Shown here one piece after another: positions 8,862-16,608 of a stretch of DNA of 63,797 nucleotides. The DNA comes from an uncultured Microbacteriaceae bacterium (GTDB lineage Bacteria > Actinomycetota > Actinomycetes > Actinomycetales > Microbacteriaceae): assembly GCA_937872445.1 (NCBI GenBank), contig CALMSL010000076.1, positions 1 to 63,797 on the forward strand. Direction: 5' to 3'. The notes under the pieces were generated by a model. It did no database searches, had not been told where the DNA came from, and saw only the letters and a program-made list of their open reading frames with translations. The stretch's first letter is position 1; every line of letters starts with the position of its first letter. Made by a program: the position numbers and the translations under genes.

Positions 8862-9613
8862 CTGACGACGACCGCGAAAGGTTGCGCCGCATCGCCTACG
8901 GGCCGGGTTCGAGTGCTGCGGAGCGCGGCAAGGCCGAGGCGGCACTGCGGGAGTACACGGTGGCCGCAGACTCGGAGACCCCCTCTCAAGAGAGCGACAG
9001 CCCTGAAGCCGTCCGCCCAGAGGAGCGAGGGCGATCCCCGGATGTGTCAAGCGAGCCCCTCGAGACGCACAAGGCAGATTGTCCGGAGCAGGTGCGCGTA
9101 CCCGGTATCCGCCCCGTGTGGCTCATCCCGATAGTTGTCGCAGCTTTGGCACTGGGAGCACTCGGCGCACTGAGTGCAACCGGTCAGCTTGCGCGCAATC
9201 CCACGGCTGCCGCGCCATCGGTGTCGTCAACTCCTCAGGAATCGGATGGGCCGCGCGCCACACAGTTTCCCAGCGGTGATCTTGAGGCGGCCGATCGTGC
9301 CTTCGCGCGCAGTCAGCAGCCAGAGGATGCCTTTCCTGACACTAATCTCCTGGAGGCGAACTCTATCGATCCGGGCAACGTGAGACTCCTCGAGGCGACC
9401 AATCCGGACGGGGAGGCGATAAGCGTGTGGGCGGGAACAAATCGATTGGGGTATCTGTGCCTTCTTGCCACGGTGGGCCCCGAACAGGCCGGGGCGGCAT
9501 CGTGCGCTTCACGGGCAGATTTTGCGCGTGGTGGTGGAATCGGTTTCGGAATAAACGGTTTCCTGGTCTCCTGGAATGGCAAAGGAGTGAGCATTGACGC
9601 GGGTGTCCGTTGA
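8858..9613 (+). CDS. Single-pass membrane protein of unknown function
   Basis: This 251-residue protein is not recognised. It has a cytoplasmic acidic/polar N-terminus of about 90 residues rich in Glu, Ser and Pro, one transmembrane helix (about residues 90-112), and an external domain with two Cys (YLCLLATV and AASCAS) that could form a disulphide. The ATG at 8858 overlaps the guaA TGA, which decides the start. The 3' half looks less GC-rich than guaA. It could sense or bind something outside the cell, but nothing specific can be claimed. Confidence 0.75.
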   Translation: MTDDDRERLRRIAYGPGSSAAERGKAEAALREYTVAADSETPSQESDSPEAVRPEERGRSPDVSSEPLETHKADCPEQVRVPGIRPVWLIPIVVAALALGALGALSATGQLARNPTAAAPSVSSTPQESDGPRATQFPSGDLEAADRAFARSQQPEDAFPDTNLLEANSIDPGNVRLLEATNPDGEAISVWAGTNRLGYLCLLATVGPEQAGAASCASRADFARGGGIGFGINGFLVSWNGKGVSIDAGVR

Positions 9614-9749
9614 ATTAAGGCGCACTCACCGCTCCTCAACCTACGTGCTGATCCGACGTCTCCGCACAGGCCCGGACGTTAAGTTCGGTCAGGGTGTGTA
9701 GCCTCTGGCATTCTTGACTCTGCTCGACGAAGATAAAGGGGTGACTACC

Positions 9750-10007
9750 GTGACCGAACCGCAAGTGTGGACCATGATTGGCGTGTTCTCCGCGCTCATG
9801 TTCGGGACGTGGACCATCATTTCGACACTCTTTGTGCGAGTCGTTCGCACGGAGATTGGTGGTCTCCGGAGCGAAATGGGTGGCCTGCGGGGTGAAATGG
9901 GTGGTTTGCGGGCAGAAATGAACGCCCGGTTCGACACGGTGAACGTCAAAATCGATGGGCTGGACCGCGACGTACAACTTCTCATGAGTCGAGAGTTCGG
10001 AAAATAG
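9750..10007 (+). CDS. Small membrane-anchored coiled-coil protein
   Basis: This 85-residue protein has a hydrophobic helix at about residues 8-29, followed by a helical tail with three 7-residue repeats of the form E(I/M)GGLRx, then a heptad-rich end (VNVKIDGLDRDVQLLM). Short proteins of this layout are common in actinobacteria and their function is unknown. GTG at 9750 is preferred because AAGGGG lies 8-9 bases upstream; GTG at 9741 is an alternative. It may oligomerise through the coiled coil. Confidence 0.65.
   Translation: MTEPQVWTMIGVFSALMFGTWTIISTLFVRVVRTEIGGLRSEMGGLRGEMGGLRAEMNARFDTVNVKIDGLDRDVQLLMSREFGK
9852..9914 (+). repeat. Three tandem 21-bp in-frame repeats
   Basis: Three 21-base units at 9852, 9873 and 9894 encode E-I/M-GGLR-x three times. 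The second and third units are nearly identical. The copy number could vary by slippage without breaking the frame, changing the length of the coiled coil. Confidence 0.8.
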
Positions 10008-10033
10008 CGGGACTACCGAACCTGCGGTCCCGC
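10007..10033. terminator. Bidirectional hairpin between convergent genes
   Basis: GCGGGAC (10007-10013) and GTCCCGC (10027-10033) form a 7-bp GC-rich stem with a 13-base loop. It lies immediately after the coiled-coil gene stop and 15 bases from the end of the convergent BI-1 gene. Confidence 0.5.
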
Positions 10034-10047
10034 CGCAATCTAAGCGC

Positions 10048-10860
10048 TTAGTTGCGCAGGATCGCGAGCAGGCGCAGGATCTCCAGGTACAGCCAGACGA
10101 CGGTGACCATGATGCCGAACGCGGCCGTCCAACCGTACACGCGCGGCGCGCCCCGGCTCACACCCGTCTTGATGTTGTCGAAATCGAGCACGAGGGAGTA
10201 GGCGGCGAGCAGAATCACCAGAATGCCAAGGATCAGGCCAAGCGGAATCCCGAAGATCTCGGCACTGCGCATCCCGAACGGCTGGTTGTTGACGCCGGTC
10301 ACCATCAGGATGAGATTCAGTACCGAGAACGCGAGGTACCCGACCATGGCGATCAGGAAAACCTTCGTCGCTTTTTTGGATGCGCGCACCTTGCCGCTCG
10401 CGAAGAGGGCGAGCGTGACGCCGATCACGACAAGCGTGCCGAGAACCGCCTGGATGGCGATTCCCGAGTACATGGTTTCGAAGAAGTTGGTCACGCCACC
10501 GACGAAAACGCCCTCCACGGCGGCGTAGATGAGAATCAGCGCGGGCGACGGCTTCTTCTTGAAGATGTTGACGAGCGCGAGCACGAATCCGACGATCATG
10601 GCCGGCAGGAACAGCGCGGGCAGCATCCAGCCGACGACGGCGCCGCCGAGCAGGATCGCGAAGCTGAAGACGATCTTGATGATCGTGTCTTCGTAGCTCA
10701 TCCGATCCGTCTGCGCGGGCGTGGCCGACGGCTGCGAATACAGTTCCGTCAACTGCTGGGCGCTGAGATCCCCCGTGGCCGGTCGCGACAGCTGGGCAGC
10801 TTTGGCCGCGCTCGCGGAGAACGCGGGCGAGTTGGTGAATACCGGATTCGATGACGCCAT
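10048..10860 (-). CDS. Bax inhibitor-1/YccA family membrane protein
   Basis: This 270-residue protein has a polar N-terminus of about 60 residues followed by seven hydrophobic segments, as in bacterial YccA/BI-1 proteins, which leak calcium or associate with FtsH in characterised members. The motif region includes YEDTIIKIVFSFAILLGGAVVGW and a C-terminal WTAAFGIMVTVVWLYLEILRLLAILRN with the conserved YLEILRLL. GAGGA lies 5-6 bases upstream of the ATG at 10860. Its physiological role here is unknown. Confidence 0.88.
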   Translation of the reverse strand: MASSNPVFTNSPAFSASAAKAAQLSRPATGDLSAQQLTELYSQPSATPAQTDRMSYEDTIIKIVFSFAILLGGAVVGWMLPALFLPAMIVGFVLALVNIFKKKPSPALILIYAAVEGVFVGGVTNFFETMYSGIAIQAVLGTLVVIGVTLALFASGKVRASKKATKVFLIAMVGYLAFSVLNLILMVTGVNNQPFGMRSAEIFGIPLGLILGILVILLAAYSLVLDFDNIKTGVSRGAPRVYGWTAAFGIMVTVVWLYLEILRLLAILRN

Positions 10861-10899
10861 GGGTTCCTCATTCTTTCGGGGGAATCGCTTGGAGCCAAT

Positions 10900-11412
10900 C
10901 TAACCCGAAATCGCTGTGGATCTGCCCGACATCGCCGCGAGCGAACGCGCCAGCCAGGCCGACCCACTGAGTGCGGCGCCGGAAATCGGCAGCACGACAA
11001 CCCCCCAGCCGTAGTCCGGGAAAGTCTGGGACAGCACGGCGGCCACCAGCAGCGGCACCACCACCGTCAGGTAGCTGACAAGAGGTCGCTGGCGAAGGAG
11101 CAGCCACGCGGCGAACGGGAACACGAGGAACACCGTGGCGGGAGCACCGTTCAGCAGGACGATTGTCGTCAGTGCGCCGATGCCCGCACCGAGTATCCGC
11201 CGCCATCCCACCCCGGGGAGGATGCACCACCCGGTGATGTGGGCGAACAGGCCGAGCGGCAAAACCACCAGAGAGTAGGCGGAGGTGAGCTGGACGAGCG
11301 CGCCGCCCGCAAAAATCAGGGCAACACCCGCCGCGTATCTGGCGGGGTAGGACCCCCACCGCAACGGAAGTCGTGACGCCGGTTCACGCCACTTCGGGCG
11401 TGATTCAGGCAT
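10900..11412 (-). CDS. Predicted four- to five-helix membrane protein
   Basis: This 170-residue, strongly hydrophobic protein is not recognised by family. Helices fall at about residues 20-40, 45-65, 72-90, 100-125 and 130-150. The ATG at 11412 overlaps the end of the upstream zinc-ribbon gene by 8 bases, which decides the start and implies co-translation. The pair zinc-ribbon membrane protein plus polytopic protein probably works as one unit, but no substrate can be inferred. Confidence 0.7.
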   Translation of the reverse strand: MPESRPKWREPASRLPLRWGSYPARYAAGVALIFAGGALVQLTSAYSLVVLPLGLFAHITGWCILPGVGWRRILGAGIGALTTIVLLNGAPATVFLVFPFAAWLLLRQRPLVSYLTVVVPLLVAAVLSQTFPDYGWGVVVLPISGAALSGSAWLARSLAAMSGRSTAISG

Positions 11413-11761
11413 TCGAGGCGTAAATCTGCACCGCCGCGTAGATGATGAGGACCAGGCCGAGTGCGCCCATCGCAACGCCCACCCAGAACCCTGCGCCGTA
11501 CTTCGAGGTCATCGACTCTGAGGGGTCAGGGGGAAGTGCGGTGGATGGCGCAGGCACCGGAAGCGATGCGGCTCTGGGCCGTGCGGGGGAAGGAAGGCCC
11601 GCCGTGGGCAGCGCGTCCAAATTGCTCGTTGACGGGGACGCCACGGTTGAGCTCAGAATTGCGGCGCTTCGCTCGGCCGAATGCAGCGTGGGCCGCCCGC
11701 AGTAGATGCAGAATTTCCAGCGCGAGTCGAGTTCGCGGCCGCAACTCTCGCAACTGTCCAT
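11405..11761 (-). CDS. Zinc-ribbon, single-pass membrane protein
   Basis: This 118-residue protein starts with a rubredoxin-like zinc ribbon (CESCG, about residues 4-8, and CIYCG, about 20-24). A Pro/Ala/Ser-rich linker of about 55 residues follows, then a C-terminal transmembrane helix (about 92-114). The ATG at 11761 is preferred because it places the first CxxC directly at the N-terminus. It is divergent from the phosphodiesterase gene and overlaps the downstream membrane gene. Such ribbon-TM proteins are common in actinobacteria with unknown function. Confidence 0.75.
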   Translation of the reverse strand: MDSCESCGRELDSRWKFCIYCGRPTLHSAERSAAILSSTVASPSTSNLDALPTAGLPSPARPRAASLPVPAPSTALPPDPSESMTSKYGAGFWVGVAMGALGLVLIIYAAVQIYASNA

Positions 11762-11793
11762 AATCAAGCAGATTACCAACAGTCGACATCGCG

Positions 11794-11805
11794 TAGCGTT
11801 GCAGT
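11794..11805 (+). promoter_or_regulatory. -10 box for leaderless GDPD mRNA
   Basis: TAGCGT (11794-11799) lies 6 bases before the GTG start at 11806, again fitting a leaderless transcript. The divergent zinc-ribbon gene has TAATCT 8 bases before its ATG on the other strand. Confidence 0.5.
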
Positions 11806-12807
11806 GTGAAATCGGCTCCGCGGCCCCGACCGCTCGTCATCGCCCATCGGGGTGCGTGCGGTTACCGCCCGGAGCACAGCCGGGCCGCGTACGAGCTTGC
11901 GCTCAACATGGGCGCGGATGCCGTGGAGCCGGATATTGTCACCACCCGCGACGGTGTTCTGGTGATCCGCCACGAAAACGAGATCTCGGGCACCACGGAT
12001 GTCGCGTCGCGAACCGAGTTCGCGGACCGTCGCACGACGAAGACGATCGACGGGCAGAAACTCACCGGATGGTTCACCGAAGACTTCACCTGGGCTGAAC
12101 TGAAGACCCTGCGGGTGCGCGAGCGGTTGCCCGAGCTGCGGGGTACTGCTTTCGACGAAGAGCAGGGCATCCTGCGCCTGACCGACCTGCTTGAGTTGCT
12201 CGACGCTCACGGCGATACCGGCATGGTCGCGGAGATCAAGCACCCGACCTACTTCGATTCGATCGGATTTCCGCTCGGCGAGCTGGTGGCGGCGGAGCTT
12301 GCGGACGCCGGATGGAAGGCTGACCCGCGGCTCGTGGTGGAGTGTTTCGAAACGGGTGTGCTCGCGCAGGTGCGCGCGCACGGGATCGGAGCGCGGTACG
12401 TGTTCCTTCTGGAGGCGTCGGGGGCGCCCGCGGATGAGGTTGCGGCGCGGGGCCGGGACGCGAAGGCCTTCGCCGAGTACCTCACTGAGGAGGGGCTCGC
12501 CGAACTCGCGGCATCCGGCATGGACGGGATCAGCGTTGACAAACACCTGCTTCTCGCGACGGATGCCTCCGGCCAGGTGACCGGCACGACGGATCTCGTC
12601 GACCGAGCGCACGCGGCTGGACTCACCGTGTTCTGCTGGACGCTGAGGGCCGAGAACAACTTCCTTGCGAAAAACTTTCGCAGGGCCGGAGGGGCAAAGG
12701 AGTACGGCGAGTGGCTGGAGGAGTTCCAGCTGATCATGCGCACGGGTCTCGACGGTGTGTTCGCCGACCAGCCGGACCTCGCCATTGAGGCGCGTGCCGG
12801 GCTCTGA
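11806..12807 (+). CDS. Glycerophosphodiester phosphodiesterase
   Basis: This 333-residue TIM-barrel enzyme hydrolyses glycerophosphodiesters to glycerol-3-phosphate and an alcohol. The N-terminal motif IAHRGACGYRPEHS supplies the catalytic His-Arg and the Glu of the PEHS segment. GADAVEPDIVTTRDGVLVIRHE supplies metal-binding Glu/Asp and the second catalytic His. The C-terminal VFCWTLRAENNF is the conserved tryptophan motif. The long mid-section between residues 90 and 130 is typical of the GlpQ-like group. No signal peptide is visible, so it is probably cytoplasmic. Its product would feed GlpD. The module with 19-bp inverted ends begins 20 bases after its stop. Confidence 0.92.
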   Translation: MKSAPRPRPLVIAHRGACGYRPEHSRAAYELALNMGADAVEPDIVTTRDGVLVIRHENEISGTTDVASRTEFADRRTTKTIDGQKLTGWFTEDFTWAELKTLRVRERLPELRGTAFDEEQGILRLTDLLELLDAHGDTGMVAEIKHPTYFDSIGFPLGELVAAELADAGWKADPRLVVECFETGVLAQVRAHGIGARYVFLLEASGAPADEVAARGRDAKAFAEYLTEEGLAELAASGMDGISVDKHLLLATDASGQVTGTTDLVDRAHAAGLTVFCWTLRAENNFLAKNFRRAGGAKEYGEWLEEFQLIMRTGLDGVFADQPDLAIEARAGL

Positions 12808-12827
12808 CCTGCACCCGACGTAGTCTC

Positions 12828-12916
12828 GGGCCCAAATGAAGGCAATTTGAATCGATGGCACGCATTCATATGGCGCATGCTGAGCTGGTTCGGAGAATCT
12901 CCTTCATTTGGGTCCC
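12828..12916. repeat. Palindromic element, CCCAAATGAAGG type (copy 2, left end)
   Basis: The outer end GGGCCCAAATGAAGGCAAT faces the inner end whose reverse complement is GGGACCCAAATGAAGGAGAT. The ends are polar: one carries GCAAT and the other GAGA. Here the GCAAT end points away from the DUF559 gene. Confidence 0.75.
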
Positions 12917-12966
12917 GCGGGTGGGAGCTCGCCGGTGTCCGGCATTTCGACCACGGATGCAACGGG

Positions 12967-13845
12967 TCAGAGGTGGTCGCCTCGTGCCACGGCCGCAAGG
13001 ACGGCGCGTTCAACTTCATGCCACCGGTAAATCACCTGGTTGTAGCTGAACCGGAGTACGACGAAGTCGATGGCACAGAGTCGCGCATCGCGGCTTCGAT
13101 CAAGCTCGAAGCGAACTGGGTCGATGTGATATGCAGCACCATCCACTTCAACAACGAGCCGCCTGCCGATCAGGAAGTCGACGCGTTTCCCATCGATCCA
13201 AACCTGCCGCGCCAACGGCAATTTGTGTTGGGCAAGTCGGACGTAGGTTATGGACTCGGTGCCACTCTCACAGATTCCGTCAGCGAGGAGCAGGATGGGC
13301 AGGGCTTTCGGTGTAGCGCTAGCGAGAGCCTTCCATTCCGGGAAGGTCATCAGTGGCGCCGTACCTCTTCCGAACGAACGTAGGCCAGAGTTTGCGATCG
13401 CGACCGAATACTCGATTGGTTGACAGCGTGCTACTTCAGTCAGGCAGGGAAGTGGATCCAGCACGAGACGCGAGCCTGATCGTGGTTTTGGGCTCCAATG
13501 CGTCGTCACTCCGGAGGGATTCCTGCCAAGTCGTCGTCGCATGTCGTCGGGCGTCCGCAGCCTGCACTCGTTGTGGTGCAGCGACACGTGCAGGTGTTCG
13601 TCGGGAGGACTCCACATGCCGTGCTGAGTTGCGCCGGAGATGCACCCCAGCCGCCCGCCCACTCGCACGGCCCTCTGAAACGCGTGGTCGACATCCGTCG
13701 TGCAGTACCAGCCCTGTCGAACCCGAACGACATGGCCATAGTTGACAGCAAAGGCCAGCGACTTCTTGCCGAATCCTGCAGCAAGCAATTCATGGGTTGC
13801 GGCGAGTCCGCCGAGTGCGGCAATAGTCTCGGTGAGCGAATGCAT
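12967..13845 (-). CDS. AbiEi-type HTH plus DUF559 (Vsr-like) protein
   Basis: This 292-residue protein has an N-terminal winged-helix region of the AbiEi antitoxin type (LTETIAALGGLAATHELLAAG to VRVRQGWY, about residues 3-50). Its C-terminal DUF559 domain is related to the Vsr/PD-(D/E)XK nuclease fold (RVDFLIGRRLVVEVDGAAYH, with Asp and ExD residues in metal-binding positions, then a FVVLRFSYNQVI strand). No AbiEii toxin gene is adjacent, so it is an orphan. ATG at 13845 matches family N-termini; an ATG at 13893 would add a low-complexity leader. Codon use is visibly less GC-biased than in the flanking genes. It is flanked on both sides by inverted copies of the same palindrome. DNA cleavage or repeat mobilisation is a hypothesis, not shown. 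Confidence 0.8.
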   Translation of the reverse strand: MHSLTETIAALGGLAATHELLAAGFGKKSLAFAVNYGHVVRVRQGWYCTTDVDHAFQRAVRVGGRLGCISGATQHGMWSPPDEHLHVSLHHNECRLRTPDDMRRRLGRNPSGVTTHWSPKPRSGSRLVLDPLPCLTEVARCQPIEYSVAIANSGLRSFGRGTAPLMTFPEWKALASATPKALPILLLADGICESGTESITYVRLAQHKLPLARQVWIDGKRVDFLIGRRLVVEVDGAAYHIDPVRFELDRSRDARLCAIDFVVLRFSYNQVIYRWHEVERAVLAAVARGDHL

Positions 13846-13847
13846 CC

Positions 13848-13874
13848 CGCCAGCATTCACCGACAGTGCTGGCG
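13848..13874 (-). promoter_or_regulatory. Inverted repeat at DUF559 gene start
   Basis: CGCCAGCA (13848-13855) and TGCTGGCG (13867-13874) are perfect 8-bp arms with an 11-base loop, ending 2 bases before the start codon. On mRNA it would sequester the GGCGG ribosome-binding region. On DNA it could be an operator, as characterised AbiEi antitoxins autoregulate at inverted repeats. Confidence 0.5.
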
Positions 13875-13919
13875 CCCGAGTGCTGCTCCGCAAATTCTGT
13901 GGAGTTCGGACTATTGCAT

Positions 13920-14004
13920 CCCAAATGAAGGAGAAGTCGGAAAACGCCTCCGGAATTACAGGGGCGTATTCGGGAAATGTTCCGGATTGCCTTCATTTGG
14001 GCCC
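13920..14004. repeat. Palindromic element, CCCAAATGAAGG type (copy 3, right end)
   Basis: The outer arms CCCAAATGAAGG and CCTTCATTTGGG pair over 12 bp. Inside are CGGAA/TTCCG and ACGCC/GGCGT stems, giving a three-tier hairpin. The GCAAT end points towards pcrA, the mirror image of copy 2. Confidence 0.75.
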
Positions 14005-14030
14005 GAATCCTGGCGGTCGGCGGGCGCGCC

Positions 14031-14045
14031 TACAATTGATGGGCC
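14031..14045 (+). promoter_or_regulatory. -10 box upstream of pcrA
   Basis: TACAAT at 14031-14036 is a good extended-consensus -10 hexamer 9 bases before the pcrA ATG. It starts 27 bases after the right end of the DUF559 module, so the module forms the upstream promoter context. Confidence 0.5.
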
Positions 14046-16487
14046 ATGACCTTCATCCCTGAGCTGCCGAATCCCGACATCGAGTCGCGGCTTCTGGAAG
14101 GGCTTAACCCGCAGCAGCGCGAGGCCGTGTTGCACAGGGGCGAAGCACTTCTCATCGTGGCGGGCGCGGGCTCCGGCAAGACGAGCGTGCTCACGCGACG
14201 GATCGCCCATCTCATCGAAACGCAGGATGCCTGGCCGAGCCAGATCCTCGCGATCACGTTCACGAACAAGGCCGCCGCCGAAATGCGCGAGCGGGTCGAA
14301 TCACTCATCGGCAAAGCCGCGGAAGGCATGTGGATTTCGACGTTCCACTCGGCCTGCGTCCGAATCCTGCGCCGCGAGGCAGAAAGCTTCGGGTACACGA
14401 AGAGCTTCACGATCTACGACTCCGCCGACTCGCGCGCCCTCATCAAACGCATCATCAAAGACCTCGACGCCGACACGTACGGCTTCACCGTGAGCAAAGT
14501 CGCCGGCCGAATCTCCAAAGCCAAGAACGAATTGCAGGATGTCGAAAGCTACTCGCGGGATGCAAACTTCGCCGACCCCGCCGAGGCCGTCTTCGTGGAG
14601 ATGTTCCGCCGCTACTCCAACGATCTCACCCGCGCCAACGCCTTCGACTTCGACGACCTCATCGCGCAAACCGTGTACCTGTTCCGGGCCTTTCCGCGAG
14701 TAGCTGCCCTGTACCAGCGCCGCTTCCGGCACATCCTGGTTGACGAATACCAGGACACGAACCACGCCCAGTACTCCCTCATCCGCGAACTCACGCGCGG
14801 ACCGAAGCCCGACGACCTGAAAGGCGCCGTCGGATTCGATGGTATGCCGCTGAAGGAATATGCAGAGCCGCTCGGGCCAGCCTCGCTCACGGTGGTCGGC
14901 GACTCCGACCAGTCGATCTACGCGTTCCGGGGCGCGGACATCCGCAACATCGTCGAGTTCGAGCGGGACTTCCCCAAATCGAAAGTCATCCTGCTCGAAC
15001 AGAACTACCGTTCGACTCAGAACATCCTGAGCGCCGCCAACGCGGTCATCTCGAACAACTTCGACCGCAAAGACAAGAAGCTGTTCACCACGATCGGCGA
15101 CGGCGACAAGATCGTCGGGTTCACCGGGTACAGCCAGCACGACGAAGCCCAGTTCATCGCCGACGAGATTGCCGAGCTGCGCGAGAAGGGCATCGACTAC
15201 CGCGACATCGCCGTGTTCTACCGCACGAACGCGCAGACGCGTGCGCTGGAGGACGTGTTCATCCGCTCGGCGCTGCCCTACCGGGTGATCGGCGGCACGA
15301 AGTTCTATGAACGCGCGGAGATCAAGGATGCTCTTGCCTACCTGATTGCCGTGGCGAATCCGGCCGACCCGCTTGCGCTTCGCCGCATCATGAACGTGCC
15401 CAAGCGCGGCATCGGACCTGCCACCGAGGCGGCGCTTCAGAATCACGCGGACAAGGATGGCCGCACCCTGAGGGAAGCCCTCCGCGAATCGAACGAGCTC
15501 GGCCTCGGGCCGAAGGTGACCGGCGCGATCGAGGAGCTTGCAACGCTCCTCGACGAGGTGGGGGCGACGGTCGAGACGGCGGCGCCCGCGGACATCCTCA
15601 CCGCTCTGCTGGACCGCACGGGATTTCTGGAGGCATTGCGGGCGAGCCGCGACCCGCAGGATGAGGCGCGCGCCGAGAACGTCGAAGAACTCCTCGCCGT
15701 CACGCGCGAGTTCCGCAAGAACAACCCGACCGGCACGCTGCTCGACTTCCTCACCGAGGTGTCGCTCGTGGCGGCGGCCGATGAACTGGACGACTCGAGC
15801 GGAACCGTCTCCCTCATGACCCTCCACACCGCGAAAGGCCTCGAGTTCGAGGCGGTGTTCCTCACGGGCGTCGAAGAAGGACTGCTCCCGCACCAGATGT
15901 CCGCGGGGGAGCCGGGCGGCCCCGCCGAGGAGCGCAGGCTGTTCTATGTGGGGATCACCCGGGCTCGGCGGCGCCTGTACCTGTCCCTCGCGATGACGCG
16001 CGCGCAGTTCGGCGACGTGACCGTAGCGATGCCCAGTCGGTACCTGCAGGAAATCCCGGCCGAACTCATCGACTGGAGACAGTCGCCCGGGATGGCGAAC
16101 TCGCGTGGCGGCACTGAACCGCGGGCGCTCAACGCGCGGCGCGGAGGGTTCGGCGCAGAGACGTCGATTGCCGGCGGCTCTTTCGGAGGCTCGAGCGGGT
16201 ACGCGGTCGAGTCGGCAGGCCCCGGTGCGACAGCGAGGGCGCGGATGGCGGCGCGGGCCGCTGAGCGCCCGAAAACGGAGTGGGCGAGCCGCGTGACGAG
16301 CACTGTGCGCGACAACGGGGACCTGACGCTCGCGGCAGGCGACCGCATCCGGCACGTGGACTTCGGCGAAGGCAAAGTGACGGCGGTGACCGGTTCCGGC
16401 GCGAAGTCGGTGGCCGAAGTGCAGTTCGAGTCGGCGGGCCGCAAGAGACTTCTCATCAAGATATCGCCGATCGAGAAGATCGGATGA
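14046..16487 (+). CDS. pcrA: ATP-dependent DNA helicase PcrA/UvrD
   Basis: This 813-residue superfamily 1A 3'-5' helicase acts in repair and in removing roadblocks from DNA. Motifs in order: Q-motif LNPQQREAV, Walker A AGAGSGKT (about residue 40), motif II DEYQDTNHAQY, motif III VVGDSDQSIYAFRGA, motif IV QNYRST, motif V TLHTAKGLEFEAVF and motif VI GITRARRRL. The C-terminus (DRIRHVDFGEGKVTAV to KISPIEKIG) is the Tudor-like fold that binds RNA polymerase in PcrA. Length is typical of actinobacterial UvrD1. The final codons PIEKIG are the first copy of a tandem repeat that continues beyond the stop. Confidence 0.97.
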   Translation: MTFIPELPNPDIESRLLEGLNPQQREAVLHRGEALLIVAGAGSGKTSVLTRRIAHLIETQDAWPSQILAITFTNKAAAEMRERVESLIGKAAEGMWISTFHSACVRILRREAESFGYTKSFTIYDSADSRALIKRIIKDLDADTYGFTVSKVAGRISKAKNELQDVESYSRDANFADPAEAVFVEMFRRYSNDLTRANAFDFDDLIAQTVYLFRAFPRVAALYQRRFRHILVDEYQDTNHAQYSLIRELTRGPKPDDLKGAVGFDGMPLKEYAEPLGPASLTVVGDSDQSIYAFRGADIRNIVEFERDFPKSKVILLEQNYRSTQNILSAANAVISNNFDRKDKKLFTTIGDGDKIVGFTGYSQHDEAQFIADEIAELREKGIDYRDIAVFYRTNAQTRALEDVFIRSALPYRVIGGTKFYERAEIKDALAYLIAVANPADPLALRRIMNVPKRGIGPATEAALQNHADKDGRTLREALRESNELGLGPKVTGAIEELATLLDEVGATVETAAPADILTALLDRTGFLEALRASRDPQDEARAENVEELLAVTREFRKNNPTGTLLDFLTEVSLVAAADELDDSSGTVSLMTLHTAKGLEFEAVFLTGVEEGLLPHQMSAGEPGGPAEERRLFYVGITRARRRLYLSLAMTRAQFGDVTVAMPSRYLQEIPAELIDWRQSPGMANSRGGTEPRALNARRGGFGAETSIAGGSFGGSSGYAVESAGPGATARARMAARAAERPKTEWASRVTSTVRDNGDLTLAAGDRIRHVDFGEGKVTAVTGSGAKSVAEVQFESAGRKRLLIKISPIEKIG

Positions 16488-16606
16488 TCTTCTCGAACCC
16501 ACTTATGCACGGTCGCTCTCAGCGACCGTGCCATCGAGAAGATCGAATGATCTTCTCGAACCCTCCTGATGCACGCTCGTCCTTGACGATCGTGCCGATC
16601 GAGAAG
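16468..16606 (+). repeat. Three-copy ~64-bp tandem repeat of the pcrA tail
   Basis: The unit begins with CGATCGAGAAGATC, encoding PIEKI followed by a stop. Copies start near 16468, 16532 and 16596 (core TCGAG at 16471, 16534 and 16599). Copies 1 and 2 each hold a perfect 11-bp hairpin TCGAGAAGATC-N4-GATCTTCTCGA, and between them lies a second perfect 11-bp hairpin at 16507-16531. Copy 3 is partial and runs into the start of the RNB gene. Confidence 0.85.
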
Positions 16607-16608
16607 CT

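Larger units (their letters stand above)
12828..14004. mobile_element. Putative 1.18-kb TIR-bounded module carrying a DUF559 gene
   Basis: The identical 19-mer GGGCCCAAATGAAGGCAAT lies at 12828-12846 and, inverted, at 13986-14004, bounding a 1177-bp segment between the GDPD and pcrA genes. Each end is itself a palindrome of about 85-90 bp whose inner end reads CCCAAATGAAGGAGA, so the two ends are mirror images. The only gene inside is an AbiEi/DUF559 gene that looks less GC-rich than its neighbours. No transposase and no obvious target-site duplication is visible. Calling it mobile is inference. Confidence 0.55.

Noticed and set aside
12828-14004. Complete AbiE toxin-antitoxin pair
   Set aside because: Only the AbiEi-like/DUF559 gene is present; no nucleotidyltransferase (AbiEii) frame lies beside it.
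16468-16606. CRISPR array
   Set aside because: Units are only partly repeated, contain palindromes and stop codons, number three, and no Cas genes are near.
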